Source of the DNA: Janthinobacterium silvisoli
GTDB taxonomy: Bacteria > Pseudomonadota > Gammaproteobacteria > Burkholderiales > Burkholderiaceae_D
Length of the DNA stretch: 64,000 nt
Reading direction: 5' to 3'
NCBI RefSeq assembly: GCF_014200725.1
Contig: NZ_JACHCL010000001.1
Location: 868,001 to 932,000, forward strand
The position numbers and the translations under genes are program-made. The first letter of the stretch is position 1. Each line of letters begins with the position of its first letter. Shown in pieces: positions 19,420 to 28,224 of the stretch. The notes beneath the pieces were generated by a model, which was not told where the DNA came from, did not search any database, and worked only from the letters and a program-made list of their open reading frames with translations.

Positions 19420-21294
19420 TTATTTGCCGTCCAGCGGCACCGTGCACAGGCAGTGCGTCAGCGCCATGAAAGGCTTGTGCTCGCGCGTCAGGCTGGAGAG
19501 CCAGCTCAAATCGTTGGCGATCCCCAGCGCGGCTCCGGTCGGCAAGCCGGTGCTGGCCAGGCCCAGTTTCACGTGTTCATCCAGGCCCAGCGATGCCATC
19601 GCCCTGGCGCCGAACATGCCGATCAGGCGATCGACGTTCGAGCTTTCCTGTTCCAGGTAAGCCACGCGGTAGCCGGGGCTCAGCTTGGCCAGCTTGGCTG
19701 CCGAGGCCAGCGCATCGCCATAGCTGCCGATACGGTCAACCAGATTGCGGTCCTTGGCTTGCAAGCCAGTCCAGACACGTCCCTGCGCCACTTCATTGAT
19801 TTTTTCCGGGGTGGTCTTGCGCGCCTTGGCGACCAGGCTGAGGAAATCGCCATATACGTGATTGATCGAACCCTGTATCACTTGCGCGAAACGCGGATCG
19901 AGCGGACGCAATGGATTACCCGAATCGGCCAGCCAGGTGGTCGGCGAGCCGGCCGTGTGGATGCCCAGCTTTTCGATCACCTTGTCGGCCGTCGGCAAAA
20001 TCGCAAACACGCCGATCGAACCGGTGATGGTGGCTGCGTCGGCGATCACTTCATCGGACGAGGTGCTGATCCAGTAACCGCCCGAAGCGGCTACGTTGCC
20101 CATCGAGACCACCACCGGCTTGCCGGCGGCGCGCGTCAATTCCAGTTCGCGCCGTATCAGTTCAGAACCGAAGGCGCTGCCGCCCGGCGAATCGATGCGC
20201 AAGACCAGCGCCTTGATTTGCTTGTCTTCGCGTGCCTGGCGGATCAGGCGCGAAGTGGACAAGCCGCCGATGGCGCCTGGCGAGGCCACGCCATCACCGA
20301 TTTCACCGGAAGCGATCACCACGCCGACGGCGTCGCCCAGGTGGCTGGGGCGCAAACGGACCAGGTAGTCGCTGTAGGAAATCTGGCGGAAGTTGGTGCC
20401 TTCGGCATTCTTGACGCCGCGCTCCATCATCAGGGTACGGAGTTCATCGCGCGTCTTCAAGCCGTCGACCAGCTTGGCGTTGACGGACAGTTTCGCCAGA
20501 TCGCCGCCGGCGGCCGTCAGCAAGGCCGGCAAGTCATTAATCGATTGCATGATGGCGCCGGCTGGCAGTTTGCGCGCCTTTTCCACATCGTTCGTGTAGG
20601 TGGTCCACAGGCCGTTATTCAGGTAGCGGTCCGCCTCGGCGGCCGCTTCGGACGGGCCGTTGGCGATAAACGGCTCGGCCGCGCTCTTGTAGGTGCCCAC
20701 TTTCAGCAGGTTGACCGTCACGCCGACCTTGTCGAGCGCATCGCGGTAGTAATTGCGGTAGCGGCCAAAACCTTCGAGCATCACGCCGCCCATCGGGTGC
20801 ACATACACTTCGTTGGCCCTGGACGCTATCAGGTACTGGCGCTGGTTGTAGCTGGCGCCCCAGGCGACGACCTTCTTGCCGCTGGCGCGGAAACGCTCAA
20901 CGCCAGCCGCCACTTCGCGCAAAGAAGCCAGGCCGCCGCTATCGAGGTCATCGAGTAGCAGGACCATCCCGCCGATGTCGCTATCCTTGCTGGCCGAGTC
21001 GAGCACCGCCAGCACGTCGCGCAGCTGCACGCTCTTCTTGGCGTCGCCGCTGACATTGGCCAGCACCGCTTCGCGCACGCCGCCCGGCGTTTCTTCCACC
21101 AGCGGGCCTTGCAGGTCGAGCACCAGGGTGGTCTTTTCCTTGAGCGGCTTGACGCCGCCGCCAAAGATCGCCACCAGGATGGCGATCAGGATCAGCAAAA
21201 AGATCAGGTTGAAGACGACGCGCCGGGTGGCGTCCAGGGTACGCCAGAATACGCCAAAGCCACGGCGCAGGGCCGGGAACGGATTAAGTGACAT
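19420..21294 (-). CDS. sppA: Signal peptide peptidase SppA, 67-kDa type
   Basis: Membrane-bound serine/lysine protease that digests cleaved signal peptides; 624 aa, the long tandem-domain form of E. coli. One N-terminal transmembrane segment (~25-48). The general-base Lys is in KVGTYKSAAEPF and the nucleophilic Ser in IDSPGGSAFGSE, followed by the conserved VSMGNVAASGGYW segment. GGAG 5 nt before the ATG supports the start. It follows the sodium symporter gene with a 66-nt gap and has its own terminator. Confidence 0.95.
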   Translation of the reverse strand: MSLNPFPALRRGFGVFWRTLDATRRVVFNLIFLLILIAILVAIFGGGVKPLKEKTTLVLDLQGPLVEETPGGVREAVLANVSGDAKKSVQLRDVLAVLDSASKDSDIGGMVLLLDDLDSGGLASLREVAAGVERFRASGKKVVAWGASYNQRQYLIASRANEVYVHPMGGVMLEGFGRYRNYYRDALDKVGVTVNLLKVGTYKSAAEPFIANGPSEAAAEADRYLNNGLWTTYTNDVEKARKLPAGAIMQSINDLPALLTAAGGDLAKLSVNAKLVDGLKTRDELRTLMMERGVKNAEGTNFRQISYSDYLVRLRPSHLGDAVGVVIASGEIGDGVASPGAIGGLSTSRLIRQAREDKQIKALVLRIDSPGGSAFGSELIRRELELTRAAGKPVVVSMGNVAASGGYWISTSSDEVIADAATITGSIGVFAILPTADKVIEKLGIHTAGSPTTWLADSGNPLRPLDPRFAQVIQGSINHVYGDFLSLVAKARKTTPEKINEVAQGRVWTGLQAKDRNLVDRIGSYGDALASAAKLAKLSPGYRVAYLEQESSNVDRLIGMFGARAMASLGLDEHVKLGLASTGLPTGAALGIANDLSWLSSLTREHKPFMALTHCLCTVPLDGK

Positions 21295-21360
21295 CGATAC
21301 TCCATGAGGTTAAACCTAAAGGAAACCAATATAACTGAAAATTCAGCCGAGCTAATGTTT

Positions 21361-22878
21361 TTACAAGTTCTTTACGCCCGATGCGTCAGAGGAAGCGGGC
21401 GTGGAAATCAGGAACAGTCCCGCCATGACCAGGGCGCCGTTGAGTATCAGCAATTCCAGCCCGATGCGGTAGTGGACGAACAGCTGTGCTTGCTCCTGCT
21501 CAATCAGCGCGCACAGCAGCGGCCCCGCCACCGCCACCAGCGGCACCCAGCGGTCGCGCACGCCCCGGCGCGTCAACAAGCCAAACGCAAACAGGCCCAG
21601 CAAGGGACCATAGGTATAGCTGGCCAGTTTCAGGATCACGCCTATCATGCTGGGACTGTCCATCCATTTGAAGGCCATGATCAGGATCAGGAACAGTGCG
21701 GCAAAGCCCAGGTGCACGCGGCGGCGCCAGCGCATCTGCTGCGCAGGCGCCAGGTCGGCACGCCGCTGCAGCCCCAGGATATCGATGCAAAAGGTGGACG
21801 TGAGCGCCGTCAGCGCGCCATCCACGCTGGGAAACAAGGCAGAAATCAGCGCAATGAAAAAGATCAGTTGCACCACGGCCGGGAAGTGGCCCAGCACCAC
21901 CGCCGGGAACAGTTTATCGCCGGTGGCCGTCACGCCGGCGATCGGCGCATACAGGTGCAGCAAACCGCCCAGGAACAAAAACAGCAGCAGCACACCAGTG
22001 AGCACCACGGTCAGGCTGAGCATATTCTTTTGCGAATCGCGCAAAGTACGCACCGAGATATTCTTTTGCATCATCTCCTGGTCCATGCCCGTCATGGCCA
22101 CCGTGATGAAGATGCCGGCCACGATGTGTTTCCACACATAGGCGGGACTGTCCGGGTCCAGCGTAAAGATACGCGCCAGGCCCTGCGAGCGCATGCGTTC
22201 CAGACTGTCGATCACGGAAATATCCATGTCGCGCAGCAAAAACACCACGCAAATGACAAGGCCCGCCAGCATGCAGGCCGTTTGCAGGGTATCGGTCCAG
22301 ACGATGGTCTTCACGCCGCCTTCATAGGTGTAGAGCAAGATCAGCAGCAGCACCACCAGCGCCGTCAGCCAGAATGGCACGCCGAAGCTGTCGAGGATAG
22401 TCGCCTGCAAGATATTAACCACCAGATACAGCCGCGCCGTGGCGCCCAGCAAGCGCGACAAAATGAAAAACGCCGCCCCGCTCTGGTAGGAACGCCGCCC
22501 CAGGCGCAATTCCAGGTAGCGGTAAATAGACGTCAGCTGCAAGCGGTAATACAGCGGCAGCAAGATAAAGGTAATGACCAGGTAGCCCAGCACATAACCG
22601 ATCATCAGCTGGATGTAGCCAAACCCATCGCGCCCCACGGCACCCGGCACGCTGATAAAGGTGACACCGGTCAGGGTGGTGCCCACCATGCCAAACGCCA
22701 CCAGCATCCAGTGGCTGCTCTTGTTACCGATAAAAAAGCTGTCATTCGTCGCATGGCGCGAAGTGCGCCAGGCCACGCCCAGCAGGATCAGGAAATACGC
22801 GAGAACGACGGAAAACAAGACGGCTGGGGACATGAGATTGAGGCAACGAACGATGATCAGGGCAGGAATATACAGCAT
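21361..22878 (-). CDS. Sodium:solute symporter (SSS family)
   Basis: A polytopic inner-membrane protein of 505 aa with ~13 hydrophobic segments and the SSS-family landmarks GTTLTGVTFISVPG near the N-terminus and YEGGVKTIVWTD centrally. It takes up an organic solute with sodium. The substrate (amino acid, monocarboxylate or sialic-acid-like) cannot be told from the sequence. GAGGG 7 nt before ATG 22878 supports this start over the later ATG at 22833, which has no ribosome binding site. Confidence 0.88.
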   Translation of the reverse strand: MLYIPALIIVRCLNLMSPAVLFSVVLAYFLILLGVAWRTSRHATNDSFFIGNKSSHWMLVAFGMVGTTLTGVTFISVPGAVGRDGFGYIQLMIGYVLGYLVITFILLPLYYRLQLTSIYRYLELRLGRRSYQSGAAFFILSRLLGATARLYLVVNILQATILDSFGVPFWLTALVVLLLILLYTYEGGVKTIVWTDTLQTACMLAGLVICVVFLLRDMDISVIDSLERMRSQGLARIFTLDPDSPAYVWKHIVAGIFITVAMTGMDQEMMQKNISVRTLRDSQKNMLSLTVVLTGVLLLFLFLGGLLHLYAPIAGVTATGDKLFPAVVLGHFPAVVQLIFFIALISALFPSVDGALTALTSTFCIDILGLQRRADLAPAQQMRWRRRVHLGFAALFLILIMAFKWMDSPSMIGVILKLASYTYGPLLGLFAFGLLTRRGVRDRWVPLVAVAGPLLCALIEQEQAQLFVHYRIGLELLILNGALVMAGLFLISTPASSDASGVKNL

Positions 22879-22961
22879 GGTGTGCCCTCATGCCGCAGCC
22901 AGAATCTCTTGCCTGGCGATCTGCACTACCAGCACAAGCCGCAATCGCCCCCGGCAATGAA

Positions 22962-23309
22962 CTAATTGTCCTGCACCTCAAAATACATCAACGTTTCTGA
23001 TACAGGCTGATCATTGCATTCCCCTGTGCCGCGAAGCACTACCGTTTTACCCGCAGCAAACGCCATGAGCAAGCCTGCATAATATTCCTTGGCACGGGGC
23101 CGCTTCATGGAAAAAGACAGGTAATTACCGTTCCCGCCATGGCAAGCTGGAGCATCCTTCACCCCGCCCGCCGGGAAGACATAGACAAGGTCGCCCTGCT
23201 CATACACCAGAATGGAGCCGATCTTGGCAATGGTTAAACCGGCGCAGGCCATGCTACTGAGCGATAAACCGAATATCACTCCCAACATTTGCAGATAAAT
23301 TTTCGTCAT
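22962..23309 (-). CDS. Small exported protein of unknown function
   Basis: 115 aa with a cleavable signal peptide (hydrophobic core LQMLGVIFGLSLSSMACA). The mature part has two cysteines (in PACHGG and GECNDQ) that may form a disulfide, and looks beta-rich. I recognise no family. ATG 23309 is preferred because AAGG lies 6 nt before it; ATG 23315 would sit on the ribosome binding site. Base composition is less G+C-rich than the neighbours, suggesting an accessory gene. Confidence 0.65.
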   Translation of the reverse strand: MTKIYLQMLGVIFGLSLSSMACAGLTIAKIGSILVYEQGDLVYVFPAGGVKDAPACHGGNGNYLSFSMKRPRAKEYYAGLLMAFAAGKTVVLRGTGECNDQPVSETLMYFEVQDN

Positions 23310-23410
23310 ACCCATCCTTATTTGAAAAATATCATTATAATATTTTCAAAAGAGAAATAGTAAGATAAGGAGAATATTACTCCGCTGCAGCATAAATCAG
23401 ATATCTCTGC

Positions 23411-24622
23411 TTAATGCCCTGCCGCGTGGATTGATTTTTCGCCGCCTGCCCGTACGGTTATCGGATAAAGCCGATCCAGCCTGCCGCTCAGGACCGTCAA
23501 ACCAAATGCCCCCAGTACTACCAGCGCGCCGATCCAGCCCGTGTGGATCAAGCCCAGGTGTTCGACGATCAGGCCGCCACCCCAGGCGCCGCCGGCAATG
23601 CCCAGGTTAAACGCGGCAATGTTCAAGCCCGAAGCCACGTCGACGGCGCGCGGCGTGAAGTGTTCGGCTTGCCGCACCACATACACTTGCAGGCCAGCCA
23701 CGTTACCGAAGGCGACGGCACCCCACAGCAGCACGGTGGCCACTACCAGCCACGGATACGGTGCGGTAAAGGTCAGCACCAGCAATACTGCAGCCAGCAA
23801 CAGGAAGATCAACTTCAGGGCGTTGACAGGCCCCCGTTTGTCGGCCAGTTTGCCGCCCCAGATATTGCCGAAAGCTACCGACAGACCATACACCAGCATG
23901 ACCAGGCCCACGGCGCTGGCGCCAAAACCCGACACCTGCTGCAATATCGGCGCCAGATAGGTAAAGGCGATAAACGAGCCGCCGTAGCCGACCGCCGTCA
24001 TCGCGTACACCAGCAGCAAGCGTGGCTGGGCCAGTACCTGCACTTGCTGCAGCAGGGAAGCGGGCTTGCTGTGTGCGATGGTGGACGGCACATACAGCAG
24101 GCTGCCGACAAAGGCGAGCAAGCCCAGCGCCGAGACAGCCAGGAAAGTTTCGCGCCAGCCGAAATGCTGGCCAATAAAGGTGCCCAACGGCACGCCTGTG
24201 ACCAGGGCAACGGTCAGGCCGGTAAACATGATGGCGATCGCGCTGGCTGCCTTGTCCTTGGGCACCAGCGAAGTGGCGATGGTGGAACCGATGGAAAAGA
24301 AAACGCCATGCGCCAGGCCGGTCAGGATGCGGGCGATGATCAGGGATTCATAGCTGGGCGCTTTCCAGGCCAGCAAATTACCCAGGGTGAATAGCACCAT
24401 CAGCGACAAGAGCAAGGTCTTGCGGGGCACCTTGCCCGTCAGTGCAGTCAGCACAGGTGCGCCGATGGCCACGCCCAGCGCGTACAGGCTGACCAGCAAG
24501 CCGGCCGATGGCAGGTTCACGCCCAGGTCGGCGGCGATGGTGGGCAATAGCCCGACGATGACAAACTCGGTGGTTCCGATGGCAAATGCGCTGATGGTCA
24601 GCGCGAGCAGGGCAATAGGCAT
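23411..24622 (-). CDS. MFS transporter, DHA1 family (AraJ/YdhP-like)
   Basis: A twelve-helix major facilitator exporter, ~403 aa. The N-terminus FAIGTTEFVIVGLLPTIA is the DHA1 signature shared by AraJ, YdhP and chloramphenicol exporters; helix 4 has RILTGLAHGVFFSIG. GGAG 7 nt before ATG 24622 fixes the start; the upstream frame adds 20 unlikely residues. It resembles the MFS gene at 26913-28136. The exported substrate is unknown. Confidence 0.88.
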   Translation of the reverse strand: MPIALLALTISAFAIGTTEFVIVGLLPTIAADLGVNLPSAGLLVSLYALGVAIGAPVLTALTGKVPRKTLLLSLMVLFTLGNLLAWKAPSYESLIIARILTGLAHGVFFSIGSTIATSLVPKDKAASAIAIMFTGLTVALVTGVPLGTFIGQHFGWRETFLAVSALGLLAFVGSLLYVPSTIAHSKPASLLQQVQVLAQPRLLLVYAMTAVGYGGSFIAFTYLAPILQQVSGFGASAVGLVMLVYGLSVAFGNIWGGKLADKRGPVNALKLIFLLLAAVLLVLTFTAPYPWLVVATVLLWGAVAFGNVAGLQVYVVRQAEHFTPRAVDVASGLNIAAFNLGIAGGAWGGGLIVEHLGLIHTGWIGALVVLGAFGLTVLSGRLDRLYPITVRAGGEKSIHAAGH

Positions 24623-24720
24623 GACAGACTCCGAAAAGATAATGTCATGCAGTATCGGGGTTTTCTTTGTTTCGAAAAACACTTCATCAGGCAGATGATA
24701 ATTGCGCCAAAATCAACAAT

Positions 24721-24730
24721 AGAACGTTCT
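24721..24730. promoter_or_regulatory. Palindrome between divergent MFS and DUF3820 genes
   Basis: Perfect 10-bp palindrome AGAACGTTCT in the 142-bp divergent spacer. It may be an operator; no regulator is assignable. Confidence 0.25.
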
Positions 24731-24764
24731 GCTACACTGGCTACATCACGACGGAATCCCCACC

Positions 24765-25001
24765 ATGAATTCAGAAAAATTGGCGCTGCTGGTCGCGCGC
24801 GAAATGCCCTATGGAAAATACAAAGGAAGGCTGCTGGCGGACTTGCCTGGCCATTACCTGGGCTGGTTCGCGCGCGAGGGTTTCCCCTCGGGCGAACTGG
24901 GCAGCCTGATCGCACTCATGTACGAACTCGATCACAACGATCTGCGCAGCTTGCTGGACCCGCTGCGCACGCACAAGTCGCCCTGGCGGCCTGGGGAGTA
25001 A
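24765..25001 (+). CDS. DUF3820 family protein
   Basis: A 78-aa cytoplasmic protein with the family signature MPYGKYKGRLLADLP and LGWFAREGFPSGELG. DUF3820 proteins (also listed as putative quorum-sensing-regulated virulence factors) have no settled function. The full family length is present. It converges with the glutaredoxin-like gene, with only 8 bp between stops. Confidence 0.85.
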   Translation: MNSEKLALLVAREMPYGKYKGRLLADLPGHYLGWFAREGFPSGELGSLIALMYELDHNDLRSLLDPLRTHKSPWRPGE

Positions 25002-25009
25002 GGAGCCGC

Positions 25010-25393
25010 TTAAAATTCGCGGATTTTCTTGGCCAGCATCGCGCTGAACTCGCCATTTTCCACCAGCTTTTGTAATTCGCTGGCGCCACCGACCAGCACG
25101 CCGTTGACGAAGACCATCGGGAAAGTCGGCCAGCCCGACCACATCTTGAGGGCATTGCGGCGGTGCCACTGGTTCAGGTAGCTACCATATTGCAGGTACT
25201 GATACGGCGTGCCCAGCACGTCGAGGATCTTGCGTGCCTTGCGCGGGTAGGGATTGAGCGCCATGCCGACCACTACCACCTGGTGCGCGCTGATCGCTGC
25301 CTGCACTTCGCGCACGATATCTGCGTGCTTGCTACCGATCAATGGGCGGGCGGCGGGATGAATCTGGCTTTCGTCGAGTATGGCGCGGGTCAT
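25010..25393 (-). CDS. Glutaredoxin-fold protein lacking all cysteines
   Basis: 127 aa. The C-terminal two thirds align by eye with glutaredoxins: a beta strand then NPYPRKARKILDVLG (47-61) where CPYCRKA is expected, a WPTFPMVFVNG cis-proline loop (88-98) and the GG glutathione-binding turn (102-103). The active-site cysteines are Asn and Pro here, and the protein contains no cysteine at all, so thiol-disulfide chemistry is impossible. It may bind glutathione or act as a structural or regulatory relative. AGGA precedes the ATG. No frameshift is seen, so it looks like a maintained gene. Confidence 0.82.
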   Translation of the reverse strand: MTRAILDESQIHPAARPLIGSKHADIVREVQAAISAHQVVVVGMALNPYPRKARKILDVLGTPYQYLQYGSYLNQWHRRNALKMWSGWPTFPMVFVNGVLVGGASELQKLVENGEFSAMLAKKIREF

Positions 25394-25463
25394 GGAAGTC
25401 CTGTAGAGATGGGCACCTGAGGGTGCGAATCACACATTGTGCCATGCCGATGCGCTGCTCTGC

Positions 25464-25949
25464 TTAACTGTCACCCAGCGGCACATATTGCCCCACTTTC
25501 AGGCAAGTCAACGCCACCGAGGTGCGGAAGCGCCGCACATTGTCGTCGCCACCGAACAATCGCTCCGTCAGCGCTTCGTATTCGGCCATGGTGCTGGCCG
25601 TGATCACCAGCAGATAATCGGCTTCGCCGGTAATGCCATAACACTGCTGTATGGCAGGCTCGGCCAGTATGCGGGCGCGCAAGCCCGCCGTGCGCTGCGG
25701 GTGTTCGTCGTGCAGATGCACTTCCACCGTCAAGGTCAAGGGGCGGCCCAGGCGGCTGGCGTCGAGCACGGCCACCTCGGCGCGGATCACGCCGCTTTCA
25801 CGCAGGCGCCGGATGCGCCGCTGCACGGCCGGCGCCGACAGATGCACGGCCTGGGCGATCTCGCGCTGCGAAATCATGTTGTCGCGCTGAAGGATTTCCA
25901 GGATGGCCAGGTCAAAGGTATCGAGGGCGGCGAGCGAAAGTTGCGTCAT
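25464..25949 (-). CDS. Lrp/AsnC family transcriptional regulator
   Basis: 161 aa with an N-terminal winged helix-turn-helix (ISQREIAQAVHLSAPAVQRRI) and a C-terminal AsnC/RAM ligand-binding domain (YGITGEADYLLVITAS). Such regulators usually sense an amino acid. It is divergently transcribed from an EamA-type exporter gene, so it probably controls that exporter; the shared spacer carries an inverted repeat (25964-26008). ATG 25949 matches the family N-terminus; the longer frame begins in the spacer. Confidence 0.92.
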   Translation of the reverse strand: MTQLSLAALDTFDLAILEILQRDNMISQREIAQAVHLSAPAVQRRIRRLRESGVIRAEVAVLDASRLGRPLTLTVEVHLHDEHPQRTAGLRARILAEPAIQQCYGITGEADYLLVITASTMAEYEALTERLFGGDDNVRRFRTSVALTCLKVGQYVPLGDS

Positions 25950-25963
25950 GGGTGTGTAAATGC

Positions 25964-26008
25964 AGTGCAAATATCGGGATAGACACAATAAACTTTCGGC
26001 ATTGCACT
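25964..26008. promoter_or_regulatory. Inverted repeat in lrp/eamA divergent spacer
   Basis: AGTGCAA (25964-25970) and TTGCACT (26002-26008) form a perfect 7-bp inverted repeat in the 76-bp spacer. Likely an operator for the adjacent Lrp-type regulator; this is inference from position. Confidence 0.4.
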
Positions 26009-26025
26009 TTCAACCTATTTCACCG

Positions 26026-26904
26026 ATGACACTTTCACGCTATTCCGCCCTGATTCCCTTTCTGGCCATCCTGGCCTCTGTCACCTCGCTCGGCCTGGGC
26101 ACCTCGTGGGCCAAGCACACGCTGTTTCCACTGGTCGGTGCGCAGGGTACGACGGCCGTGCGCGTGGGGTTTTCGGCGCTGTTGCTGCTGCTGTTCTGGC
26201 GCCCGTGGCGCTGGTCATTGCGCCGCGCGGACGCCCGTGCGGTAGTCTTGTATGGCGCGGCGCTGGGCGCCATGAACCTGTGTTTTTACCTGGCCCTGCG
26301 CACGATCCCGTTTGGCATTGCCGTGGCGATCGAGTTTGCCGGACCGCTGACGGTGGCGCTGCTGTCCTCGCGCCGCCCGCTGGACTTCGCCTGGGTGGCG
26401 TTGGCCATCACGGGACTGGGAGTGTTGCTGCCGTTCGGACACAATGTCAGCGGCCTGGACCCGACCGGCGTGGCCTTCGCGATGGCGGCCGCCGTGTTCT
26501 GGGCTAGTTATATCGTGTTCGGCAAGCGCGCCAGCCACTTGCATGCGGGGCATTCAGTGTCGCTTGGCCTGCTCGCGGCCGCCGTGGTGGTGGTGCCGGT
26601 GGGTGTGCTCCATGCCGGCAGCGCCCTGCTGTCGCCCACGGTGTTGCTGGTGGGGCTGGGCGTGGCGCTGATATCGAGTGCGATTCCGATTTCGCTGGAA
26701 ATGGTGGCGCTCAAGCGCTTGCCACCACAAGCTTTCGGCATCATTACCAGCATGGAGCCGGCCGTGGCCGCCATCCTGGCTTTGATACTGCTGGACGAAT
26801 ACCTGAGCACCGTCCAATGGCTGGCCATCGCCATGATCATGGCGGCGTCGATGGGCAGCTCGGTGACGGCACAGCGCAGACAAGATCCCGCCGTCACTGC
26901 CTGA
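26026..26904 (+). CDS. EamA/DMT-family exporter (RhtA-like)
   Basis: 292 aa with ten predicted transmembrane helices in two EamA repeats. The repeat-2 segment ITSMEPAVAAILALILLDE is typical of threonine/homoserine exporter RhtA and relatives. Export of an amino acid or related metabolite fits the divergent Lrp-type regulator. ATG 26026 matches the family start. It converges with the next MFS gene, 8 bp apart. Confidence 0.88.
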   Translation: MTLSRYSALIPFLAILASVTSLGLGTSWAKHTLFPLVGAQGTTAVRVGFSALLLLLFWRPWRWSLRRADARAVVLYGAALGAMNLCFYLALRTIPFGIAVAIEFAGPLTVALLSSRRPLDFAWVALAITGLGVLLPFGHNVSGLDPTGVAFAMAAAVFWASYIVFGKRASHLHAGHSVSLGLLAAAVVVVPVGVLHAGSALLSPTVLLVGLGVALISSAIPISLEMVALKRLPPQAFGIITSMEPAVAAILALILLDEYLSTVQWLAIAMIMAASMGSSVTAQRRQDPAVTA

Positions 26905-26912
26905 TTAATGGA

Positions 26913-28136
26913 CTAATGCGCGCCCGCTCCCGCCACATGCGAGGCCAGGTTCTTGCGGGCCAACCAGGCCAGCGGCAGCAAGGCCAGCAGCGCGGCGACC
27001 ATGCCGGCCCAGGGTGAAGCGGCCATCAGGTGGCGCGACACCATCAGCGCACCCAGCATGGACCCAAACGAGATACCCAGATTAAAAGCCGAGATATTCA
27101 GGCCGGAAGCGAAATCCACCGCTTTCGGCGTGTAGCGCTCGGCCGTGGCCAGCATGCCGGACTGCAAGGCCGGTGACAGGCCAAAAGCGAAGAAGCCCCA
27201 GATAAACAGCATCACCGGCATCAGCCATTGCGAGCTGATGCTCAAGGCCAAGGCCACTTGCGTAACCGCCAGCGCCAGCAAGATCATGCGCAGCGCCTTT
27301 TGCCAGCCGTAATGACTGGTCAGATAACCGCCAGCCAGATTACCGGTAAAGGTGGCGGCGCCAAACACGATCAGCAAGGCACTGGCGACAGTGGCAGAAA
27401 AGCCCGTAATATCGGTCAAGATCGGCGTAATGAAGGTAAAGGCGGCAAAGCTGCTGCCAAAGCCGAAGGTGGTGACGGCCATCATGGTCAGGATGGGGCC
27501 GCTACCCAGGGCGGCCAATTGCGTTGCCGCCTTGCCGCCAGCGCCTTGCGGCAAGCCGGTCGGCAACCAGCGCGCCATGGCAGTCAAGCCCAGCGCAGCC
27601 AATACCACGACGGCAAAGAAAGGCAGACGCCAGCCCAGCAAATTGCCGAGGAAGCTGCCCAGCGGCACGCCGACCACCATGGCCAGGGTCAAACCCGCAA
27701 ACATCACGGAAATCGCCCTGCCCGCCTGCGCCTTCGGTACCAGACCAGCTGCCACCGTGGCGCCGATGGCAAAGAAAGTACCGTGCGCCACGGCCGTGAT
27801 GACACGGCCAAACAGCAGGATTTCAAAGCTATGCGAAAAGGCCGCCAGCAGATTGCCGGCCAGGAACACCGACATCAGCCCCAGCAAGGCGCCCTTGCGC
27901 GGCAGGCGCGACATGGCGATCACCAGCAGCGGCGTGCCGACGGCCAGCGCCAGCGCATACAGGCTGACCAGCGAGCCAGCCGATTCAATCGAGATGCCCA
28001 GGTCTTTGGCAATCGCCGGCAAGATGCCGACGACGATAAATTCGGTTACGCCGATGGCGAAGGCGCCGACGGCCAGCGACAGCACGCCGGGCGGCATTCT
28101 GGTTGAAACAGGGCTTACAGGGATTGCGGTAGTCAT
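26913..28136 (-). CDS. MFS transporter, DHA1 family (AraJ-like)
   Basis: A twelve-helix exporter of ~407 aa. The motif FAIGVTEFIVVGILPAIA and helix 4 RVITAVAHGTFFAIG place it beside the MFS protein at 23411-24622, of which it looks a paralogue. GGAGAAG upstream supports ATG 28136. It is divergent from a LysR gene that probably regulates it. The substrate is unknown. Confidence 0.88.
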   Translation of the reverse strand: MTTAIPVSPVSTRMPPGVLSLAVGAFAIGVTEFIVVGILPAIAKDLGISIESAGSLVSLYALALAVGTPLLVIAMSRLPRKGALLGLMSVFLAGNLLAAFSHSFEILLFGRVITAVAHGTFFAIGATVAAGLVPKAQAGRAISVMFAGLTLAMVVGVPLGSFLGNLLGWRLPFFAVVVLAALGLTAMARWLPTGLPQGAGGKAATQLAALGSGPILTMMAVTTFGFGSSFAAFTFITPILTDITGFSATVASALLIVFGAATFTGNLAGGYLTSHYGWQKALRMILLALAVTQVALALSISSQWLMPVMLFIWGFFAFGLSPALQSGMLATAERYTPKAVDFASGLNISAFNLGISFGSMLGALMVSRHLMAASPWAGMVAALLALLPLAWLARKNLASHVAGAGAH

Positions 28137-28203
28137 TACTCTTCTCCGGCAGATCATTCAAGCCGGACAGTGTATCGACCTCCCGTCTTTTGATATAGAC
28201 TCT

Positions 28204-28209
28204 TATAAT
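28204..28209 (+). promoter_or_regulatory. Candidate -10 box of the LysR gene
   Basis: TATAAT lies 16 nt before ATG 28225 (28 nt before ATG 28237) in the 88-bp spacer divergent from the MFS gene. No -35 match is seen at normal spacing. Confidence 0.35.
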
Positions 28210-28224
28210 GGAAACACCTGTGAA

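Noticed and set aside
19125-19447. Small minus-strand frames between mdtA and sppA
   Set aside because: They overlap the sppA terminator and the repeat-bearing upstream region and resemble no protein family.
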